This document shows positions 1 to 6,950 of a DNA stretch of 34,863 bases, one piece after another. This DNA comes from JBCKUK01 sp038924905 (GTDB taxonomy: Bacteria > Pseudomonadota > Gammaproteobacteria > Burkholderiales > Methylophilaceae). How positions within the stretch are numbered: position 1 is the first letter of the stretch; the number at the start of each line of letters is the position of its first letter. Location of the stretch: positions 1 through 34,863 of the forward strand of contig JBCKUK010000012.1 in NCBI GenBank assembly GCA_038924905.1, given 5' to 3'. Made by a program: the position numbers and the translations under genes. The notes beneath the pieces were generated by a model. It searched no databases, had not been told where the DNA came from, and was given only the letters and a program-made list of their open reading frames with translations.

Positions 1-375
1 TTGGTATCAATCACTTCATGCCACAAGGGCACTCGTTATCACGCCTTGACATTGACCTCCCGGATTTGCCTAAGAGATCTGTCTACACGCTTGAACCAGG
101 ACATCCAACACCTGGCTGATCTAACCTTCTCCGTCCCCACATCGCATTCAATAAAAGTACGGGAATATTAACCCGTTTCCCATCAGCTACGCATCTCTGC
201 CTCACCTTAGGGGCCGACTCACCCTGCGCCGATGAACGTTGCGCAGGAAACCTTGGGCTTTCGGCGAGGGTGCTTTTCACACCCTTTATCGCTACTCATG
301 TCAGCATTCGCACTTCTGATACCTCCAGCATGCCTCACAGCACACCTTCGCAGGCCTACAGAACGCTCTCCTACC

Positions 376-410
376 ATCAGAGGACTGAATACAGAAGACT
401 GAGAACAGAT
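376..410. repeat. heptamer-built inverted repeat arm, helix-45 insert, left
   Basis: After AT come four 7-nt units starting CAGAGGA and CTGAATA, then CAGAT. It pairs with 803-837 (32 of 35 positions). The same unit architecture recurs at 2519-2551 and 2722-2754. Confidence 0.9.
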
Positions 411-429
411 AAAAACCAACCATCTCCAT

Positions 430-802
430 TTAGCCCCATTTCGCATGGAGCCCATTTAGCATTTTTGCAATATCTTGATAGCTTTTGTTCCAGTTCGCCC
501 ACTGACTTTCGTCTATGTAGCCTAAATCTAAACTGTAGCGCGCCCATACCCGCATTTCGTCAGCGGAACCCATCGCCATCAGCAAGAATCTTTTGAATTC
601 CGGCTTGGAGACGTTCTGCTTACCGAATCCTTCCGCGATATTGGCGCATATGCCTTTGCTGGCTCGCCGCATTTGGCTTCCTAGCTCATATTGCTCATGC
701 TTGGGGATATTTCATGGTCTGGCGGTGTATTTCCAGCGATTGTTGATACGCTTTCTGATACACCACCAAGTCCGTGAAGTCCTTAATACTTGGTTGGTTC
801 AT
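430..802 (-). pseudogene. four-helix-bundle (S23/IVS-type) protein, frameshifted
   Basis: On the rRNA-sense strand an ATG at 800-802 opens MNQPSIKDFTDLVVYQKAY, typical of the N-terminus of the 23S intervening-sequence protein family (four-helix bundle, TIGR02436/PF05635 as I recall). The frame closes after 35 residues. The rest of the protein, from HEQYELGSQMRRASKGICA through NIAEGFGK to the end at 430, is in the next frame. Removing one base from the C4 run (GGGG on the plus strand, 703-706) joins the parts into one frame of about 123 residues, the normal family length. The gene lies wholly within the helix-45 insert. Function of the family is unknown. The lesion may be real decay, a sequencing error in a short homopolymer, or less likely a programmed shift. 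Confidence 0.85.
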
Positions 803-837
803 ATCTGTCTTCTGTCTTCTGTATTCAGTCCTCTGAT
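803..837. repeat. heptamer-built inverted repeat arm, helix-45 insert, right
   Basis: This is the reverse complement of the arm at 376-410 with three mismatches, again four CWGARRA units plus CAGAT. It lies directly against the conserved 23S sequence and one base from the ATG of the S23-type ORF (800-802). Confidence 0.9.
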
Positions 838-1448
838 CCGCAGCTTCGGTTACGTGCTTAGCCCCGTTACATCTTCCGCGCAGGACGACTCGACTAGTGA
901 GCTATTACGCTTTCTTTAAAGGATGGCTGCTTCTAAGCCAACTTCCTAGCTGTCTATGCCTTCCCACTTCGTTTTCCACTTAGCACGTCATTGGGGACCT
1001 TAGCTGGTGGTCTGGGTTGTTTCCCTCTTGACCACGGACGTTAGCACCCATGGTCTGTCTCCCGTAATTGCACTTCTCAGTATTCGGAGTTTGCAATGAG
1101 TTGGTAAGGTCTTGTGACCCCCCTAGTCATAACAGTGCTCTACCCCCGAGAGTGACATACGAGGCACTACCTAAATAGTTTTCGGAGAGAACCAGCTATT
1201 TCCAAGTTTGTTTAGCCTTTCACCCCTATCCACAGCTCATCCCCTAATTTTTCAACATTAGTGGGTTCGGACCTCCAGTACCTGTTACGGCACCTTCATC
1301 CTGGCCATGGATAGATCACTTGGTTTCGGGTCTACACCCAGCAACTATGGTCGCCCTGTTCGGACTCGCTTTCGCTGCGCCTCCCCTATCGGTTAAGCTT
1401 GCTACTGAATGTAAGTCGCTGACCCATTATACAAAAGGTACGCAGTCA

Positions 1449-1660
1449 CCCGGCTTTAAGGGCTCTCGACGAGCCCTTAAGCCGGTTGCCCGTCGCCTTC
1501 TCACTCATGCCCGCTCGCTATTCGCTCACGTTCATTCGCTCAAATTCGACAGTCACCCACTCAAGACTCATCAGCTTTCACTCCTTCTAATATCTTTTGA
1601 TGTGTCTCGCGCTACACGCTCGAACATCAAAGAATCAAGGTAAAAGCTCTTAAAGCCGGG
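1449..1660 (-). other. 23S rRNA helix-25 intervening sequence, non-coding
   Basis: On the rRNA strand, conserved ACAGTGGGAG is followed by about 212 nt not found in the compact E. coli helix 25, before GTGACTGCGTACC resumes. The ends are perfect 12-nt complements (1449-1460 with 1649-1660), so the insert sits on top of helix 25. A second near-complement of the 1449-1460 arm lies immediately beside it (about 1475-1486). That makes a strong local hairpin at 1451-1486 that would compete with the outer stem. There is no plausible ORF. A short TTCGCTCA-like motif is repeated around 1520-1545. Helix 25 is a known intervening-sequence site in gammaproteobacteria. Confidence 0.82.
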
Positions 1661-2497
1661 CTCCCACTGTTTGTATGCATACGGTTTCAGGATCTATTTC
1701 ACTCCCCTCCCGGGGTTCTTTTCGCCTTTCCCTCACGGTACTGGTTCACTATCGGTCGATTACGAGTATTTAGCCTTGGAGGATGGTCCCCCCATGTTCA
1801 GACAGGATTTCTCGTGTCCCGCCCTACTTGTCGCACCCCTAGTTCCACACACGGGTTTTCGTATACGGGGCTATCACCCGCTATGGCCGGACTTTCCATT
1901 CCGTTCTACTAACGCATGTGCTAAAAGGTGCAGGCTCCTCCGGGTTCGCTCGCCACTACTTCCGGAATCTCGGTTGATTTCTTTTCCTTCCGCTACTTAG
2001 ATGTTTCAGTTCGCGGAGTTCGCTCTACCCACCCTATGTATTCAGGTGGGAGTTCCCTTGCGGGAGGGTTTCCCCATTCGGACATGCTCGGATCAAAGCT
2101 TGTTTGCCAGCTCCCCGAGCCTTTTCGCAGGCTACCACGTCCTTCATCGCCTGTAATCGCCAAGGCATCCACCATATGCACTTATTCGCTTGACCCTATA
2201 ACGTTAAAACCTGAGCCCTTTTTTAGACACACCAGACGACGTTAGCCGGCTAGATGCGCCTTACTCAGTTTCGCGGCAGAGAGTAAATCTGCCCGTTACA
2301 GGTTTTCTAAAGCAATACTTCCAGCCATACCAAGCAGATATGGCTGAACTTGAAATAACCGTCTTATTACCTAACCAATTTAGAACATTGATCAAGAACT
2401 TAACGCGTTAAAACATTTCGATTTTGCAATCAATTACTACCCATTTGAATACATCAACCTCATCACAAAGTTGTGTATTCACTTTACTTCTTCCATT

Positions 2498-2510
2498 TTG
2501 TTAAAGAACA
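2498..2510 (-). promoter_or_regulatory. boxA antitermination element in the 16S-23S spacer
   Basis: The reverse complement reads TGTTCTTTAACAA, close to the E. coli rrn boxA TGCTCTTTAACAA bound by NusB/NusE. It lies upstream of 23S and directly beside the repeat element at 2517-2633. Confidence 0.85.
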
Positions 2511-2516
2511 GTCTGT

Positions 2517-2633
2517 CCCAGAGGACAGAAGACAGAAGGCTGAGGACAGATAAACCTGTTCCATACTTCTCTCTTCTAACTTCTGAATACGCACACCAAA
2601 GACTTTGCTGATTCCTGATTCCTGTCTTCTGAT
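2517..2633. repeat. heptamer inverted-repeat element in the 23S/tRNA-Ala spacer
   Basis: The left arm 2519-2551 consists of four 7-nt units (CAGAGGA, CAGAAGA, CAGAAGG, CTGAGGA) plus CAGAT, then TAAACC. It closely resembles the helix-45 insert arm at 376-410, which is followed by AAAAACC. The right arm 2608-2633, read in reverse complement, starts ATCAGAAGACAG and continues in 7-nt steps, but it is more degenerate. The 56 nt between carry no ORF. It looks like a short, partly decayed relative of the helix-45 insert. Confidence 0.75.
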
Positions 2634-2642
2634 CCATGATAA

Positions 2643-2718
2643 TGGTGGAGGATGACGGGATCGAACCGACGACCCCCTGCTTGCAAAGCAGGTGCTCTCC
2701 CAGCTGAGCTAATCCCCC
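2643..2718 (-). tRNA. tRNA-Ala (anticodon TGC)
   Basis: The reverse complement is a complete tRNA starting GGGGGATTAGCTCAGC, with anticodon stem CCTGC, anticodon TGC within TTTGCAA, T-arm GGTTCGATCC and an encoded 3' CCA. It is the second tRNA of the 16S-23S spacer, in the usual Ile-Ala order. Confidence 0.97.
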
Positions 2719-2720
2719 GT

Positions 2721-2811
2721 TCAGAAGACAGAGGACAGGGGACTGAGGACAGATCTTGTGTCGCTTCGCGACGCTTTTTCTGTCTTCTGGTATCTGTCCT
2801 CTGTCTTCTGA
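2721..2811. repeat. heptamer palindromic element filling the tRNA-Ala/tRNA-Ile gap
   Basis: Positions 2721-2738 and 2794-2811 are a perfect 18-bp inverted repeat. The left arm continues in 7-nt steps (CAGAAGA, CAGAGGA, CAGGGGA, CTGAGGA) to CAGAT at 2750-2754. The right arm is also built of heptamers. A small hairpin GTCGC-TTC-GCGAC (2760-2772) sits in the loop. The element leaves only 2 nt to the tRNA-Ala 5' end and 3 nt to the tRNA-Ile CCA. It shares its termini (TCAGARGAC) with the helix-45 insert and the other spacer element. The foldback may help tRNA release by RNase III, which is inference. Confidence 0.88.
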
Positions 2812-2814
2812 GTC

Positions 2815-2891
2815 TGGTGGGTCTGGTTGGACTCGAACCAACGACCCCCGCCTTATCAAGACGGTGCTCTAACCAGCTGAGCTACAGACCC
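2815..2891 (-). tRNA. tRNA-Ile (anticodon GAT)
   Basis: The reverse complement is a 77-nt tRNA starting GGGTCTGTAGCTCAGC, with anticodon loop TTGATAA (GAT), T-arm GGTTCGAGTCC and encoded CCA. It is the first tRNA after 16S, in the standard rrn spacer position. Confidence 0.97.
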
Positions 2892-2923
2892 TTAAGGCCG
2901 ATCTTTGATGCGCTTTTATTAAA

Positions 2924-2946
2924 CAACCGATAAGTGTGAATGCTTG
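2924..2946 (-). other. 16S precursor processing stem, 3' arm
   Basis: All 23 nt pair (with some G-U pairs) with 4729-4751 on the other side of 16S. This gives the long stem that RNase III is expected to cut when releasing pre-16S. Confidence 0.8.
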
Positions 2947-2962
2947 CAACTAAAGGATTCTC

Positions 2963-4506
<1,544 letters not shown>

Positions 4507-4728
4507 AATTCCGAACTATTTACTTTTATCTCAATTAAGAGAAGTATCGCTTTTGCTTTATTCACTCAAATGAATCTAAGGTTGTGTTGCCCGGCATCAC
4601 TGCCAGGCAATTAAACTGCTTAATTTCATTCAAGGTGTAAAGACTTGTCTCTTGAGTGTCAGCCTTCTGCAACAAATCCTTAACGTTTAACGGTCAGAAT
4701 CTGCCATCCGGTGACTGCCTTAAGTTAA

Positions 4729-4751
4729 CAAGCACTCACACCTATCGATTG
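4729..4751 (-). other. 16S precursor processing stem, 5' arm
   Basis: These 23 nt are complementary throughout to 2924-2946, allowing G-U pairs, and bracket the 16S gene. Confidence 0.8.
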
Positions 4752-4757
4752 TTCAGG

Positions 4758-4769
4758 TTTTTAAAGAGC
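4758..4769 (-). promoter_or_regulatory. boxA antitermination element of the rrn leader
   Basis: The reverse complement reads GCTCTTTAAAAA, matching the core GCTCTTTAA of rrn boxA. It lies just downstream of tRNA-fMet. Confidence 0.8.
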
Positions 4770-4783
4770 GAATTACAAATTAT

Positions 4784-4860
4784 TGGTTGCGGGGACAGGA
4801 TTTGAACCTGTGACCTTCGGGTTATGAGCCCGACGAGCTGCCAGACTGCTCCACCCCGCG
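4784..4860 (-). tRNA. initiator tRNA-fMet (anticodon CAT)
   Basis: The reverse complement is a 77-nt tRNA starting CGCGGGGTGGAGCAG and ending CCCCGCAACCA. The first base C faces A at position 72, the mismatch that marks bacterial initiator tRNA. The anticodon stem has the three consecutive G-C pairs (GGG-CTCATAA-CCC), also initiator-specific. It lies 5' of 16S on the same strand, between the only good promoter and boxA, so it probably forms the first gene of the rRNA operon transcript. Confidence 0.97.
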
Positions 4861-4901
4861 TCCGAGTCGGCGCGCATACATATATGTCGCCGAAAGGTGG
4901 G

Positions 4902-4930
4902 ACTATAGCAAGTTTAGGGATTTCGCGCAA
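4902..4930 (-). promoter_or_regulatory. promoter for tRNA-fMet and the rRNA operon
   Basis: On the minus strand, TTGCGC (4925-4930) and TATAGT (4902-4907) are separated by exactly 17 nt. A GC-rich stretch follows the -10 (CCCACC...), as in promoters under stringent control. The -35 abuts the T-tract of the kdsB terminator. A start site near 4894-4896 is inferred. Confidence 0.75.
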
Positions 4931-4953
4931 CAAAAACCCGGCGATTTCCGGGG
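4931..4953 (-). terminator. rho-independent terminator after kdsB
   Basis: The minus strand forms CCCGG-6 nt-CCGGG (4937-4952) followed by TTTTTG. It lies 28 nt past the kdsB stop and directly before the rrn promoter, insulating the two units. Confidence 0.75.
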
Positions 4954-4980
4954 AGAAGCGCAACAATTAAAAGGTTGGTA

Positions 4981-5733
4981 TCAGCGCAAGATAGCGCGAA
5001 CTTGCGCTAAATCTTCATCGGTATCTACACATGCGGCAGGGGCATGTTGAGTGATTGCCACGCTGATTTTGTAGCCGTGCCAAAGAGCACGTAGTTGCTC
5101 TAGCGCCTCGAACTGCTCGATTGCTGCCGGCGCCAAACCTGCATAGGCTTTAAGGAAAACAGCGCGATAAGCATAAATACCGATATGGCGGTACACCGGC
5201 ATGCCTGCGGGCATTTCCTGATTTGTTGCAAAGGCATCACGCGCATAGGGAATAGGCGCACGGCTGAAATAAAGCGCGTATCCGTCAATATCCATCACGA
5301 CTTTGACAATATTGGGGTTGAGCATAGAGGCTTTATCGTGGATAGGATGACAGGCGGTGGCAATCGCCGCCTCCGAATGTTGCGCCAGATTAAGGGCTAC
5401 TTCTTCAATCAATCCTGGATCTATCAGGGGTTCGTCACCCTGCACGTTGACGACTATGGTGTCATCTGCCCAGCCCATGGCTTGCACGACCTCGGCAATT
5501 CTATCCGTGCCGGAAATGTGATCCTGCCGTGTCATTAAAGCCTCAAAACCATACCTTTTAACTGCCTCAGCAATTGCACCATGATCGGTAGCAACAACAA
5601 CGGCATCCGCGCCACTTTTGACAGCTTGTTCTGCCACCCAAACCACCATGGGCTTGCCGGCAATATCAATGAGCGGCTTGCCGGGCAAACGATTGCTGGC
5701 ATAACGCGCAGGAATGACGACTTTGAAGCTCAC
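4981..5733 (-). CDS. kdsB: 3-deoxy-manno-octulosonate cytidylyltransferase (CMP-KDO synthetase)
   Basis: A cytoplasmic enzyme that activates KDO with CTP to CMP-KDO for addition to lipid A. The 250 residues match the family length. The N-terminal nucleotide-binding signature PARYASNRLPGKPL (residues 8-21) and the VNVQGDEPLI motif around residue 95 are clear. The start is GTG at 5731-5733, two bases after the stop of the upstream Trm112-like gene, with GAGGAG about 9 nt before it. It is the last gene of an exbB-exbD-msbA-lpxK-ycaR-kdsB cluster and is followed by a hairpin terminator. The location fits an LPS inner-core and lipid A export unit. Confidence 0.96.
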   Translation of the reverse strand: MSFKVVIPARYASNRLPGKPLIDIAGKPMVVWVAEQAVKSGADAVVVATDHGAIAEAVKRYGFEALMTRQDHISGTDRIAEVVQAMGWADDTIVVNVQGDEPLIDPGLIEEVALNLAQHSEAAIATACHPIHDKASMLNPNIVKVVMDIDGYALYFSRAPIPYARDAFATNQEMPAGMPVYRHIGIYAYRAVFLKAYAGLAPAAIEQFEALEQLRALWHGYKISVAITQHAPAACVDTDEDLAQVRAILR

Positions 5734-5735
5734 CT

Positions 5736-5915
5736 TTAAATCTCCTCGACGTCTGTAAGTTTGCGCGCTTCATCTTTCAGCATCACAGGAATGTCATCTT
5801 TTATTTGATAAGCCACTCGACAAGGCTTACAGATTAGTTCTTTGTCAGATTTTTTATACAGCAACGAGCCTTTACAGACCGGGCAGACTAAAATCTCGAG
5901 TAGTTTTGCGTCCAT
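5736..5915 (-). CDS. ycaR: Trm112 family protein (YcaR-like), 59 aa
   Basis: A small protein of 59 residues starting MDAKLLEILVCPVC. Two CxxC-type pairs (CPVC near residue 11 and CKPC near residue 29) suggest a zinc ribbon, and DDIPVML follows, as in the bacterial Trm112/UPF0434 family. In many proteobacteria it sits between lpxK and kdsB, exactly as here. Its molecular role in bacteria is not settled. Eukaryotic Trm112 activates methyltransferases, but I would not transfer that. It is translationally close to kdsB (2-nt gap). Confidence 0.9.
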   Translation of the reverse strand: MDAKLLEILVCPVCKGSLLYKKSDKELICKPCRVAYQIKDDIPVMLKDEARKLTDVEEI

Positions 5916-5937
5916 GTTGCTATCCCTTGGTTTTGGT

Positions 5938-6948
5938 TTAAATCTTGAAGTTCTGGTTTATTTTATTCATGATACGCTCGATTAGCGCTTCATCGACCAC
6001 AGCATTCACTGGCAAATACCACCAATCAGCCTCAGCAAAAACCTGGCATTTAACTGCGTCTTTTTCCGTCATCAACACCGCGTCAACATTAGCAGTTTTT
6101 ATGTCCGCTGACTGAAAGACATGATGATCCGAAAAAGCCTGGCATTCAAACTGCAAGCCCAGCTCGCTTAACTGCCGGAAAAACCGCGCTGGATTTCCAA
6201 TGCCGGCAATTGCACGAATGTTTTTCCCCAAAAAATCTGTGACTACTGCAGTTTTTGCAGGGTCGCGCAAATTATAAAAAATTGCGCCCACAAGATGCAT
6301 TGAGAGTACGTTTAATGGCAGCGCATTTAATGGCAGCTCGGCACCATTATTATAAACAACTGCGTCTACCGTTTTTAATCTGGATATACCCTCGCGCAAC
6401 GGCCCTGCGGGCAGCAACCAGCCATTGCCAAAACCACGACTGCCGTCAATCACCGCAATCTCAAAATCACGCCGCAGTCTGTAATGTTGCAAACCATCAT
6501 CGCTAATAAGCACATCGCACTTGGGATGCGCTCTGAGTAGTGCTTGCGCGGCAGCAACACGATCCTGCCCCACCCAAACCGGGCATTGGCTGCGTTTGGC
6601 CATCAGCACAGGCTCATCACCAGCGATAGCCGGGTCACTCTGGGCGTAAACATCCATGACGCCATTGGCATTGCCACCATAGCCGCGGCTGATGATTGAC
6701 GGGCTAAATCCCTGCTGCTTTAATTTTTCGGCAAGCCATATGACCAGCGGCGTTTTGCCGCTGCCACCTACGCTAATATTGCCAACGATAATGACCGGTA
6801 CCGGAAGTTGACAGGATTTTAGAAATCCAACCTTATAAGCCGTGCGCCGCAAACCGGACAGTAGCCAGAATAACCATGAAAATGGAACCAGCAAGATATG
6901 CCAGAGGCCAAAACCATTATTCCACTGCTGTTGCAGCCATTTACCCAT
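5938..6948 (-). CDS. lpxK: tetraacyldisaccharide 4'-kinase
   Basis: Phosphorylates the 4' position of the tetraacyldisaccharide 1-phosphate to make lipid IVA, at the inner face of the inner membrane. The protein has 336 residues, with a hydrophobic N-terminal segment (about residues 14-33, WHILLVPFSWLFWLLSGL) that anchors it. A P-loop GNISVGGSGKTPLV lies near residues 57-70, followed by SRGYGG and the DVLISDDGLQHYRL block. All are family hallmarks. It starts two bases after the msbA stop, as expected for coupled expression of lipid A synthesis and flipping. Confidence 0.95.
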   Translation of the reverse strand: MGKWLQQQWNNGFGLWHILLVPFSWLFWLLSGLRRTAYKVGFLKSCQLPVPVIIVGNISVGGSGKTPLVIWLAEKLKQQGFSPSIISRGYGGNANGVMDVYAQSDPAIAGDEPVLMAKRSQCPVWVGQDRVAAAQALLRAHPKCDVLISDDGLQHYRLRRDFEIAVIDGSRGFGNGWLLPAGPLREGISRLKTVDAVVYNNGAELPLNALPLNVLSMHLVGAIFYNLRDPAKTAVVTDFLGKNIRAIAGIGNPARFFRQLSELGLQFECQAFSDHHVFQSADIKTANVDAVLMTEKDAVKCQVFAEADWWYLPVNAVVDEALIERIMNKINQNFKI

Positions 6949-6950
6949 GG

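Larger units (their letters stand above)
376..837 (-). other. 23S rRNA helix-45 intervening sequence with heptamer inverted-repeat arms
   Basis: Conserved 23S sequence stops after GAAGCTGCGG (up to about 838) and resumes with GGTAGGAGAGCGTTCTG (from about 375). The 462 nt between replace the short helix-45 tip of E. coli. The ends are inverted repeats of 35 nt (376-410 and 803-837) that match at 32 of 35 positions and would extend helix 45 into a long RNase III-type stem. Each arm is made of four 7-nt units of consensus CWGARRA followed by CAGAT. The interior encodes a four-helix-bundle protein on the rRNA strand, now frameshifted. Excision of the insert from the rRNA is inferred from known intervening sequences, not shown here. 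Confidence 0.9.
1..2195 (-). rRNA. rrl: 23S ribosomal RNA, 5' part (continues beyond position 1), with two intervening sequences
   Basis: The reverse complement begins near 2195 with the conserved 23S 5' end (GGTCAAGCGAATAAGTGCAT, followed by the TGGATGCCTTGGCG block). It continues through recognisable 23S domains I to III, including the blocks around E. coli helices 25 and 45. The 3' part is cut off by the window edge, roughly at E. coli position 1550. Two insertions break the conserved core: about 212 nt in helix 25 (1449-1660) and about 462 nt in helix 45 (376-837). Both are classic sites for intervening sequences, which RNase III removes without religation, leaving a fragmented but functional 23S. 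Mature 23S here is therefore expected in pieces. Open frames on either strand inside the conserved rRNA are coincidental. Confidence 0.97.
2196..2642 (-). other. internal transcribed spacer, tRNA-Ala to 23S
   Basis: This 447-nt spacer has no credible gene. From the tRNA side it contains a heptamer inverted-repeat element (2517-2633), an antitermination boxA (2498-2510), and an AT-rich stretch of about 300 nt leading to the 23S 5' end. That stretch presumably includes the 5' arm of the 23S processing stem, whose 3' partner lies outside the window. Confidence 0.85.
4507..4783 (-). other. 16S leader, between tRNA-fMet and 16S
   Basis: This is a 277-nt transcribed leader without a gene. It contains boxA (4758-4769) and the 5' arm of the 16S processing stem (4729-4751). 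I see no convincing promoter in it. Together with boxA lying only 14 nt after the tRNA, that suggests transcription starts upstream of the tRNA. Confidence 0.7.

Noticed and set aside
1320..2245. Several open frames of about 100 codons on both strands within 1320-2245
   Set aside because: They lie inside 23S rRNA and its helix-25 insert. Their translations are the familiar spurious products of rRNA sequence, with no family similarity.
2519..2811. CRISPR-like look of the repeated TCTGTCTTCTG motifs
   Set aside because: Units are 7 nt, tandem and degenerate, with no unique spacers of uniform length and no cas genes. They form inverted arms, not an array.
2479..2933. Open frames across the tRNA spacer (2479-2859 minus and 2652-2933 plus)
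   Set aside because: They cover tRNA-Ala, tRNA-Ile and the heptamer repeats, whose 7-nt period and tRNA sequence happen to be open.
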